A model generated the notes under the pieces. It searched no databases. It was given only the letters and a program-made list of their open reading frames with translations, and was not told the DNA's origin. A program made the translations under genes and the position numbers. A stretch of DNA of 64,000 nt from positions 1 through 64,000 of the forward strand of contig JANQEO010000278.1 in assembly GCA_028278325.1 (NCBI GenBank), written 5' to 3'. The DNA is from Candidatus Binatia bacterium (GTDB taxonomy: Bacteria; Desulfobacterota; Binatia; UBA1149; JAJCZL01). Below are positions 54,006 to 60,794 of the stretch, piece by piece (the stretch's first letter is position 1; each line of letters opens with the position of its first letter).

Positions 54006-54036
54006 GATGCCGGGCAGGCCAACCCTGCCCGGCATC
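54006..54036 (-). terminator. Strong hairpin between flp pilin and cpaA (attenuating terminator or processing site)
   Basis: On the minus strand GATGCCGGGCAGG and CCTGCCCGGCATC form a perfect 13-base-pair stem with a five-base loop, then GCCTTTCTC, only a weak T tract. It lies right after the flp stop and before cpaA. Pilin genes are often followed by such elements, so that pilin is made in excess while read-through expresses the assembly genes. Confidence 0.7.
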
Positions 54037-54048
54037 TCGTTTGGTTGT

Positions 54049-54222
54049 TTAGCTACCAGCCGTCGAAAGCGTGGTGGTGGCGTCGTTAAAGATCGTGATG
54101 ATCTGGTCGCGAAGAGCGGTAATCGCACCGATCGTCGCTACGGCGATCAGGGCCATCAGCAGAGCGTACTCAGCCATCGACGCGCCCTGTTCATCATTCC
54201 AAAGTGCTTTCAGCAGATTCAT
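54049..54222 (-). CDS. flp: Flp/Fap-type pilin, major candidate
   Basis: 57 aa from ATG 54222 (MNLLKALWNDEQG), with a perfect GGAGG six bases upstream. The prepilin cleavage site G/ASMAEYALL gives a short leader of 13 residues and the Flp motif with Glu and Tyr at positions 5 and 6 of the mature protein. A hydrophobic helix ALLMALIAVATIGAITAL follows. Cleaved by CpaA, polymerised by TadABC. A sigma-54-type promoter and an upstream dyad precede it. The longer open frame upstream is not used. Confidence 0.93.
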   Translation of the reverse strand: MNLLKALWNDEQGASMAEYALLMALIAVATIGAITALRDQIITIFNDATTTLSTAGS

Positions 54223-54276
54223 TACTAACCTCCTACCTGTGGTGAACGGTTTGTTCGTGTTTGTGCAGACTTGAGA

Positions 54277-54292
54277 AGCAATGGCTGTGCCA
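54277..54292 (-). promoter_or_regulatory. Sigma-54 (-24/-12) promoter of the first flp pilin
   Basis: The minus strand reads TGGCACAGCCATTGCT. It matches the RpoN consensus TGGCAC-N5-TTGCW at every fixed base except the first base of the spacer; GG and GC are exactly ten bases apart. Predicted initiation near 54266, giving a 44-base leader that holds the ribosome site. It is 55 bases upstream of the flp ATG. Confidence 0.82.
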
Positions 54293-54343
54293 GAGCAGCC
54301 GCGAAAAAATCCTTGTAATTTCGAGCTATTTCCGAGGTGGGGA

Positions 54344-54367
54344 GCACAATCGCGCACACGATTGTGC
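54344..54367. promoter_or_regulatory. Perfect 9-bp dyad upstream of flp (candidate activator-binding site)
   Basis: GCACAATCG-CGCACA-CGATTGTGC is a perfect inverted repeat of nine bases with a six-base spacer. Its centre lies about 90 bases upstream of the predicted sigma-54 start, the usual place for a bacterial enhancer-binding protein. No T run follows on either strand, so a terminator is unlikely. The protein that binds is unknown. Confidence 0.65.
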
Positions 54368-54522
54368 GTTGGCCGCCAATTATTTGGTTCGCGCTACGCA
54401 TCTGTTTTGCGGAAGCTTGGGCCGCGTCGATCGCGGCTTCGAGGAGCATCGTCACCCGAGTCGGGCCGGAGCCGGGGCGCGGCGACACCTCCGTGACGTC
54501 GAGAATGTGTCGGTCGTCGTTT

Positions 54523-54705
54523 CTACGACGAGCCGGCCAGGAGATCCTGCTGGAACAGAGTGGTGATCTGATCGCTCAGGGCGGTGATCGCAGCCAAGGT
54601 CCCGAGGGCAAGAAACGCCATTAGGAGCGCGTATTCGGTCATGGCCGCGCCACGCTCATCGTTCCACAACTCACGGACTAGCTTGGTTATCCCTGATCGA
54701 AGCAT
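54523..54705 (-). CDS. Flp/Fap-type pilin, second copy
   Basis: 60 aa from ATG 54705. The motif WNDERG/AAMTEYALLMAFLALGTLAAITALSDQITTLF is a clear Flp pilin with the cleavage Gly, Glu and Tyr. It is a paralogue of the flp pilin at 54049, with a similar leader (ELWNDERG). No ribosome site is seen before the ATG, and the sigma-54 element at 54717-54732 predicts initiation at about 54706, one base before the ATG, so the mRNA may be leaderless. About 300 bases separate it from the first pilin. Confidence 0.88.
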   Translation of the reverse strand: MLRSGITKLVRELWNDERGAAMTEYALLMAFLALGTLAAITALSDQITTLFQQDLLAGSS

Positions 54706-54716
54706 GGCCACTAAGG

Positions 54717-54732
54717 AGCAACCCCTATGCCA
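54717..54732 (-). promoter_or_regulatory. Sigma-54 (-24/-12) promoter of the second flp pilin
   Basis: The minus strand reads TGGCATAGGGGTTGCT, matching TGGCAC-N5-TTGCW except C to T at the sixth base, with ten bases between GG and GC. Predicted start near 54706, immediately next to the pilin ATG at 54705. The element lies upstream of the small divergent gene at 54785, whose direction is opposite. Confidence 0.78.
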
Positions 54733-54784
54733 TCTCGCCTCCGCCAACGTTGACTGCCTGGCTGGGCGTCTCTACCCTGTTTCG

Positions 54785-55129
54785 GTGATCAAACGCCTTG
54801 GCGAACTCGGCTTCGTGATCCTGGTCGCATTTGGAGTCGGATATCTGGCTTGGGGCCTTAAGGTCGATCGCCTATCTGCACAGGTAGAGGCCATGCGCGC
54901 TGCGTTGATATCGAGGATCGGTCCTAGCGCGGAGCTTGGCGACGGTGACTTCGCCAGCTACGGGGACGTCGAGGCTCGGCTTCAGGAACAACTCGAAGCC
55001 TGCCTCTTCGAGAAAGCAAGGCTGGCCAAAGAGACCAAGACGACTCGAGGCCCCAAGCTTCTGCCCCGCACCGGCACCGCACCATTCGAGGCCTACTCGA
55101 CCAATCCACTCTCCCCCGAAGCCGAATAG
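54785..55129 (+). CDS. Small membrane-anchored coiled-coil protein, unknown
   Basis: 114 aa if started at the GTG at 54785 (VIKRLGELGFVILVAFGVGYL). One hydrophobic helix at residues 7-22, then an alpha-helical coiled-coil-like part (DVEARLQEQLEACLFEKARLAKE) and a basic, Pro-rich C-terminus. Not recognised. An ATG at 54704 would add 27 residues, but would overlap the opposite pilin start. Divergently oriented from the pilins, so a link to pilus assembly or anchoring is possible but unproven. No clear ribosome site. Confidence 0.5.
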   Translation: MIKRLGELGFVILVAFGVGYLAWGLKVDRLSAQVEAMRAALISRIGPSAELGDGDFASYGDVEARLQEQLEACLFEKARLAKETKTTRGPKLLPRTGTAPFEAYSTNPLSPEAE

Positions 55130-55340
55130 AGTCCCACCGCGCTCCGAGCGCGACAAAACAGTCGCTTCTGGACAATTAAGGACATCGGCAACGCAACGGT
55201 CGCGCCTACCGACCGGCCTTCAGACCGCGTCCTGACGCCGTAAACGTCTCATCCAGTCGTCAATCCGCCGCCTGGCACACAACTTGTTGTGTTGCGACGC
55301 GCCAACGTTCGTTCCGCGGGACAACGTTCGCACGGCCGAC

Positions 55341-55586
55341 ATGGAAACCGAATGCAGGCTATACCCGACGGTCCGCGCACCGATCACCTCGAGTGACCTG
55401 GCCGACTCCTCCTATGACACCTTGTTTCTGATCGTCGAGTTGTCGGATGCCATGCGGCGTGGGGTGACCTACTTTTCCTTGGAAGGCGAGCCTCTCGACA
55501 GCCTCAACCACGTCATCGACGCTCTCGTGCAAGACGGCGAGGTGGCTTTCGACGACAAGGACGCCGCCGACCTCATCCATCACTGA
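55341..55586 (+). CDS. Hypothetical small acidic protein
   Basis: 81 aa from ATG 55341 (METECRLYPTVRAPITSSDL). Acidic and mostly helical; no membrane helix and no recognised motif. Codon usage looks normal for the window, but no ribosome site is clear, and an opposite-strand open frame covers the same bases, so it may not be real. The 211 bases before it (55130-55340) hold no feature I can name. It ends 20 bases before the phosphatase gene, which is convergent with it. Confidence 0.42.
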   Translation: METECRLYPTVRAPITSSDLADSSYDTLFLIVELSDAMRRGVTYFSLEGEPLDSLNHVIDALVQDGEVAFDDKDAADLIHH

Positions 55587-55606
55587 ACGGCTGATCCGGC
55601 CACCGA

Positions 55607-57055
55607 TCAATCTTGTCCCCGCCGGGGCGGGGCGCCATCTACGTAGCCGAGTCCGCGCAGCTGGTCCCAGGTAGCCTCGTCGACGGGCAAGTCGCTGGAC
55701 TCACGCTCGACTGTTTCATAGGAGGCGATCCTGTCGGGCCGGTGTCCCAGCGTCGCAACTATCTCTTCGGGAACCTTGCCGGCGAGGTCGTCGGCGAAAG
55801 GCAAGCCCATGAGATAGAGAACCGTGGGACAGATGTCTTCGATGTTCATCAAAGGCCCGTCTTTTCCGCTCAGGCCGGGACCGGAGACGATGTATACCCC
55901 ATCGAATTCGTGAGTGCCTATGTACTGGCTCTTGTTGCGGCCGGACTGGAAGCCGTGATCGGAGGCAACGACGAAGTAGTAGTCACCGTCGATGCCGGCA
56001 AGTATTTCCCCGAGCTGGCGATCGGTCTCCAGGTAGGCGTCACGCACGGCGTCTCTGTACTTTGCAGCCTTTGCGGCATCGAGACCTTCGTAGTCTTGGG
56101 GCCTCATGTAGGCCCAGTAGGGGTGTGAGACGCGATCCACGAGGGTGTTTACGTAAACGAGCAAATCCCAATCGGCGTCCGCCAGCATCGCCGCCGCGCC
56201 GGTCTGCAGTCGCGACACCTCGACGAGGTGCTCCAGTAGATATTCCGGCGTCTCGGGCTCGGCATGCTTACTCCAACCGGGGCCCTCCGGGATGTAGTCT
56301 TGGCCCAGCTCTTCCTTGACCGCGTTGCGGAGCGCGGTCGGATAGCTGATCTCGATACCGTCGTCGGTACGATAGAAAGGTGAAGCGTAGTAGCTGTCCT
56401 CGTCGAGCCGCCTGAGCTTCATGCGACCCGTCCATCCGTTTCGGTTCTTGAGGGCCACGTCGAACCATTCGCTCCAGGATCCTATGGTCAGCCCCTCCAT
56501 GGCGGTGCGTATGGCGACAGCGTTGTCGCGGTAGACATAGGAGATCTCGCGGTTATCGAGGTCTGAGGACGACAAGACCACCCCCGTGTTGCCGCCCACA
56601 TGGGACCCGCTCAGCGGGAAACCCGATAGCATGACGCCGCTGACGGCCTCCGGCGGCCACGTCGATGGCACGTTGAACACGTTGGTCGTGCGGCCGGCGT
56701 CGGTGGCCATGTTCCATAGGGCCTTCACGCGCCGGTGGCTCGACTGGGAGGTCTTCCAGCTCTCTATACCGTGCTCGCTGGGCAAGCGGCCGGTAAAGAT
56801 CGTGGTCCAGGAAACGGGTGAGATCGCCGGCGCCCGCGACCGCAGTACGCCCCGCACCCCTCGCTCGTAGTGACGCGCCAGGTTGGGCAGCTCTCCCGCG
56901 GCGATCATGGGCTCGAGCATCTTCCAGGTGGCACCGTCGATTCCGAAAACGAGCACGGGAGTGGGCGAATCTTGTTTACCGGCCGAGAAACAGCCCGGCA
57001 ACGACAGGAAGACCGCGCTCGAGAGCAGTCCGACAAGACAGTTGCGAATAGACAT
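55607..57055 (-). CDS. Alkaline phosphatase family lipoprotein (type I phosphodiesterase/nucleotide pyrophosphatase-like)
   Basis: 482 aa. Signal with lipobox FLSLPGC (Cys22), so probably membrane-anchored. Alkaline-phosphatase superfamily fold: LVFGIDGATWKML (metal-binding Asp40), a nucleophile region SPVSWTTIFTG, then metal-ligand motifs DRVSHPYW, VVASDHGFQSG and GTHEFDGVYIVSGPG. Such enzymes hydrolyse phosphodiesters or phosphonates. ATG 57055; only 42 bases separate it from the divergent sulfatase-like lipoprotein gene, so both promoters must overlap or abut. Substrate unknown. Confidence 0.85.
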   Translation of the reverse strand: MSIRNCLVGLLSSAVFLSLPGCFSAGKQDSPTPVLVFGIDGATWKMLEPMIAAGELPNLARHYERGVRGVLRSRAPAISPVSWTTIFTGRLPSEHGIESWKTSQSSHRRVKALWNMATDAGRTTNVFNVPSTWPPEAVSGVMLSGFPLSGSHVGGNTGVVLSSSDLDNREISYVYRDNAVAIRTAMEGLTIGSWSEWFDVALKNRNGWTGRMKLRRLDEDSYYASPFYRTDDGIEISYPTALRNAVKEELGQDYIPEGPGWSKHAEPETPEYLLEHLVEVSRLQTGAAAMLADADWDLLVYVNTLVDRVSHPYWAYMRPQDYEGLDAAKAAKYRDAVRDAYLETDRQLGEILAGIDGDYYFVVASDHGFQSGRNKSQYIGTHEFDGVYIVSGPGLSGKDGPLMNIEDICPTVLYLMGLPFADDLAGKVPEEIVATLGHRPDRIASYETVERESSDLPVDEATWDQLRGLGYVDGAPPRRGQD

Positions 57056-57097
57056 CCGAAAAGCCGTTCTCTAAAGTACGTCCACGGTACGTTCAAG

Positions 57098-58525
57098 ATG
57101 GCAAACCGCCGATTTACCCGCATCCACGCCTACGCACTTACATCCGCACTCGCCTTGGTATCGCTGGCGGCCTGCGCGCCCGACCGCCAAGCGGAAACGA
57201 AAGATGCGCCATTGTGCGAGGGCTGCAACGTGGTTCTAGTGTCCTTCGACACCGTCCGCGCCGACCATCTGTCCGTGTACGGCTACGAGCGCACCACCTC
57301 ACCCAACATCGATGCCTTCGCCAAGAAAGCCGTAGTCTTCGAGAACGCCATCAGCCAATCGGCTTGGACCCTCCCCTCTCACGGCTCGATGATGACCGGC
57401 CTCTATCCTGAGCGCCTCGGCGTGGCCCACTATCCGGCCGTGCGCAAGCTACCCACCGAAGCGACCATGCTTGCCGAGGTGTTCCGCGAAGCCGGCTATG
57501 CCACGGGCGGCTTTACCGGTGGGGGGTTCGTCTCCAGCCATTGGGGCTTCGATCGGGGCTTCGACGTATACACCACCGACGGGCGACGCTTCGAGCACAA
57601 TCTCGACGAAGCCGTCTCCTGGCTGGAACTCAACAAAGAGCGGCCGTTCTTCATGTTCCTGCACGGCTACAATGCCCACCGGCCCTATTACTCCCGGCGC
57701 GCCGACCGCGAAGAGATGGGGCTGGATCCCGAAAGCCCGTCGAGCAAGAAGGGTTTTTGCAGCCGTGAGAACCGCGAGCGGCCGTCACCGGAAAAGCTCT
57801 CGGACCTCCTCAAATACTACGACGCGTCGATCCGCCACGGGGACCGGCAGCTGGGACGCTTCTTCAGAGCTCTGCGCCGTCTCGACCTAGAAAACAACAC
57901 CGTAGTGATGCTGACGTCTGACCACGGGGAGGAGTTCTTCGAGCACGGCAACTGCGACCATGTACGCTTCCTCTATAATGAGGTGATCCACGTCCCGTTC
58001 ATCGTGAGGGTCCCCGGGTTCACGCGCCGGCAGATCCGCCGCAGCGATCTGATTCCCGCATCGGTGACGGTCCCGACCACTCTACTCGACATAGTCGGCC
58101 TCGATCACACCATGCCCGGAGCTTCACTGGTCGAATCCTTGCGTGGCGCCCGCCATCAGTTCCGGGCGGTGTACAGCCACACCAGCAGCGCTCCGGGCCG
58201 CCTGGGCAGCCGCGGGGAAACCGCGGCTATCGTCACGGACTCGGAAAAGCTGATCAGCTACCTTCAGGAAGGCTCGGACGAAGCCTACGACCTGGCCGAA
58301 GACCCGGGCGAAACGCGCGTACTGGCCGAGAACCACCCCGCCTACGACAAGCGCGCCAGCCTCAGGGCTTGGCTGGCTTCCCTGACCAGGCTCTCGGGCC
58401 CGGACAGCAAGTTCGTCGGTAAGCAAAGAGGCAACCGGCGTGACCGCATGGAGACCTATGAGGAGGAGGCCGAGCTGCCCGAGAAGCTCAAGGAAAACCT
58501 GCGCTCACTCGGCTATCTAGAGTAA
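57098..58525 (+). CDS. Sulfatase-family lipoprotein lacking the formylglycine Cys
   Basis: 475 aa from ATG 57098 (MANRRFTRIHAYALTS); the longer open frame upstream is discarded. Lipobox LAAC (Cys26). The sulfatase domain begins NVVLVSFDTVRADHLSVYGYERTTSPNID with Asp51 as metal ligand. The classic C/S-x-P-S-R site is here TLPSHGSMMTG: Thr91, not Cys, and His95, not Arg. Metal motifs SDHGEEFFEHGN follow. The Thr could be a phosphoryl-transfer nucleophile, as in phosphoethanolamine transferases. Back to back with another alkaline-phosphatase-superfamily lipoprotein. tRNA-Asn lies 56 bases downstream. Confidence 0.85.
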   Translation: MANRRFTRIHAYALTSALALVSLAACAPDRQAETKDAPLCEGCNVVLVSFDTVRADHLSVYGYERTTSPNIDAFAKKAVVFENAISQSAWTLPSHGSMMTGLYPERLGVAHYPAVRKLPTEATMLAEVFREAGYATGGFTGGGFVSSHWGFDRGFDVYTTDGRRFEHNLDEAVSWLELNKERPFFMFLHGYNAHRPYYSRRADREEMGLDPESPSSKKGFCSRENRERPSPEKLSDLLKYYDASIRHGDRQLGRFFRALRRLDLENNTVVMLTSDHGEEFFEHGNCDHVRFLYNEVIHVPFIVRVPGFTRRQIRRSDLIPASVTVPTTLLDIVGLDHTMPGASLVESLRGARHQFRAVYSHTSSAPGRLGSRGETAAIVTDSEKLISYLQEGSDEAYDLAEDPGETRVLAENHPAYDKRASLRAWLASLTRLSGPDSKFVGKQRGNRRDRMETYEEEAELPEKLKENLRSLGYLE

Positions 58526-58581
58526 TCGGCGTTGCCCAGGACGCCCGCGTCCGTTATAAAATCGTCCCTCTCGATTGGTGA

Positions 58582-58657
58582 TCCCCGGTAGCTCAGTTGG
58601 TAGAGCAGGTGGCTGTTAACCACCCTGTCGCTGGTTCGAGTCCGGCCCGGGGAGCCA
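58582..58657 (+). tRNA. tRNA-Asn (anticodon GTT)
   Basis: 76 bases including CCA. Acceptor TCCCCGG pairs with CCGGGGA, discriminator G. Anticodon arm GGTGG-CTGTTAA-CCACC gives GTT at 34-36 and the T arm GCTGG-TTCGAGT-CCGGC is complete. The plus-strand tRNA follows the sulfatase-like gene. Reads AAU and AAC. Confidence 0.97.
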
Positions 58658-58755
58658 CTTCGTGCGTTGTACAAACCGCTGGCAAACCCCGGGAGCCCAG
58701 AGCCTTCGAGGCCGATATGGGCTCGCTTGGCGGCGCATTACGCCGACCCCTCTCG

Positions 58756-59367
58756 CTACCTTTCTTCTCGTGCCTGAAGAGGCTGCCGGAGCATCAACGG
58801 CACCGTCGGTCCGCCCTTGTAGTCGATCTGGCCCGTGACCTCGAAGCCGAAACGTTGGTAGTACGATACGTTCGCGGGGTTGGATGATTCCAGGTAGGCG
58901 GCGACGCCAGTTTCGTCACAGCGGCGCAGAATAGGATCCATCAACGCACCACCGACCCCCCGTCCCTGGACTGACGGATCGGTCCCCAGGATCGTGAGAT
59001 ACCAGTGAGGTCGCGTCGGTCTTGCTTGTTCGAACTTGGTCAGCGCATCAGCGATCCGTAGAAGCCTGCTCGCGCCGGTGGCTCGCAGTAGTTTCCAGCC
59101 CATGGTGAGTTGTCTTCCGATACCGGGTGACGGCGAACCGGGCGGTAACCACAATGCGGCGCCGCTTAGCGCGTCGTTCGTAAACACTTCGCCTTCAACG
59201 AGTTCTCTTTCAACGCCCAGGCGGAAGAAACCGTTGCCTACACGCGCATAGTGCGCATCATCAGGCAGCAGCCATCGGATGAAGGGATTCGTTGCGAATG
59301 CTCTTGCGAGCACCGTAGAGATGCGTGACGCATCATTGTGCGTCGCGGGCCGTACGTCGCTTTTCAT
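58756..59367 (-). CDS. GNAT-family N-acetyltransferase
   Basis: 203 aa. Acetyl-CoA-binding motif A is LTILGTDPSVQGRGVGGALMDPIL near residue 125, followed by YLESSNPANVSYYQRFGFEVTGQID. The N-terminus VRPATHNDASRISTVLARAFATNPF is typical of the GNAT fold. Substrate (amine, peptide N-terminus or antibiotic) cannot be told. ATG at 59367. Neighbour genes give no clue. The 124 bases up to the LLM gene hold nothing I can identify. Confidence 0.85.
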   Translation of the reverse strand: MKSDVRPATHNDASRISTVLARAFATNPFIRWLLPDDAHYARVGNGFFRLGVERELVEGEVFTNDALSGAALWLPPGSPSPGIGRQLTMGWKLLRATGASRLLRIADALTKFEQARPTRPHWYLTILGTDPSVQGRGVGGALMDPILRRCDETGVAAYLESSNPANVSYYQRFGFEVTGQIDYKGGPTVPLMLRQPLQAREER

Positions 59368-59491
59368 TGCAGTTTTCGCTGGCCGGCCACTTGGCGCCGG
59401 TTAGCCGATCGCAAGCTACGAATTGCCTCCGCTGGCGTGCTTCCCAGCGACTGTGTGAGAACAGAGCGCTGGCGGCGGCGCATCGCGGCAC

Positions 59492-60541
59492 CTACATCAA
59501 TTCGACCAGATCTCTCATAAGGGAGAGTTGCCGGTCGCCCTGTCGCGCGTCGAAGCTCATCAGCATCGTGAAGTCGATGTCGAGCGCCTTCCACTGCTCG
59601 ATCTGGTCGCGCATGTGCTCCTTGGGCCCCAGGAGTGCGAGCTGATCGATAAGATCGTCGGGAATCGCAGCGGCCGCTTCCGCTTTCTTTCCCGCCAGGT
59701 ACAGATCCTGGATGTGATCGGTTGCCTCCTGGTAGCCGTAGCGGTCGATGGCGTTCTTGTGGAAGTTCTTGCCCTTGGCGCCCATCCCTCCGATGTAGAG
59801 GGCCAGGAATGGCCGTACCTGATCACGGCAAGCCGCCAGATCGATGCCGGGCACCATCGGCTGCATGATGTAAATACTGAAGTCGGCCATCGACTTGCCC
59901 CCGCCCGCCTTGGCGAAGCCGGCCTCCAACCCCGGGCGGTAGACCTTGTCGAAGTGAAGAGGAGAAAGGAGCAGGGTCAGCCAGCCGTCGGCGATCTCGG
60001 CGCTCTGCTCGATGTTCTTCGGGCCTTCCGCGCCGATGACGATCGGAATGTCGGGTCTACCGTGCAGAATGCTCCTGAGGGGCTTGCCCAAGCCTTCCGA
60101 TCCCTCGCCCCGAAACGGAATCTGGTAGTGCCTGCCGTCGTGACTAACGGGCTCTTCTCTCTTGAAGATCTCGCGCATGATGCCGACGTACTCGCGCATG
60201 CGCCCTAGCGGTCGCGCGTAAGGCATGCCGTACCAGCCCTCGACTACCTGAGGACCGGAGGCGCCCAGACCGAGGATCATTCGACCGCCGCTGAGCTGAT
60301 CGAGCGTCATGGCAGCCATGGCCGTGGCGGCCGGCGTACGCGCCGAAAGCTGCATGATGCCGGTGGCAAGCTTGATCTTGCTCGTGTGTGCGCCGATCCA
60401 GGCAAGGGGCGTGAGCGCATCGGAGCCCCAGGCTTCGGCCGTCCACACCGAGTCGAAGCCCATCGCCTCGGCCTCCTTTATGAGCTCCAAGGGAAGGGCA
60501 AGGGTTTGGCCCGAGTAGCCAACGCTTATTCCAAGCTTCAT
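59492..60541 (-). CDS. LLM-class (luciferase-like) oxidoreductase, probably F420-dependent
   Basis: 349 aa TIM-barrel flavin-type enzyme. Motifs: [49 protein letters not shown] and [16 protein letters not shown] typify the F420-dependent LLM class of actinobacteria and some candidate deltaproteobacterial phyla. F420 use is inferred from this resemblance; FMN use cannot be excluded. No F420 biosynthesis gene lies in the window. ATG 60541. Confidence 0.84.
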   Translation of the reverse strand: MKLGISVGYSGQTLALPLELIKEAEAMGFDSVWTAEAWGSDALTPLAWIGAHTSKIKLATGIMQLSARTPAATAMAAMTLDQLSGGRMILGLGASGPQVVEGWYGMPYARPLGRMREYVGIMREIFKREEPVSHDGRHYQIPFRGEGSEGLGKPLRSILHGRPDIPIVIGAEGPKNIEQSAEIADGWLTLLLSPLHFDKVYRPGLEAGFAKAGGGKSMADFSIYIMQPMVPGIDLAACRDQVRPFLALYIGGMGAKGKNFHKNAIDRYGYQEATDHIQDLYLAGKKAEAAAAIPDDLIDQLALLGPKEHMRDQIEQWKALDIDFTMLMSFDARQGDRQLSLMRDLVELM

Positions 60542-60794
60542 AGTTCCTCTCTACGGATGGTTGGTCCCGGTTCGGCCAGAGGCTCCAAGCGTCTCCCGTT
60601 GCAGCCTCTGCGGCGTCGTAATGCGGAAGCTACCGGACGACCGTCTCTCTGGCCAGAGAACCCGGGTGGTAGAACATCGCAGTCTCACGGAACCTCAAAC
60701 CGAACGGCTCGCCATGTGCATGGCGCGGGAGTCTTTCCAGCTCGTCGGCTCAGCGGCCCCTACCGCGTCGATGGAGAACAGGGCACGGGCGGCA

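Noticed and set aside
55359..55610. Minus-strand open frame of 83 codons opposite the small acidic gene
   Set aside because: It has no recognisable motif and overlaps the phosphatase stop region; neither strand is strongly supported, and the plus-strand version was preferred weakly.
60710..60725. Perfect six-base inverted repeat CGCCAT-GTGC-ATGGCG
   Set aside because: Short, in a gap without a linked promoter or T run; such repeats are expected by chance in GC-rich DNA.
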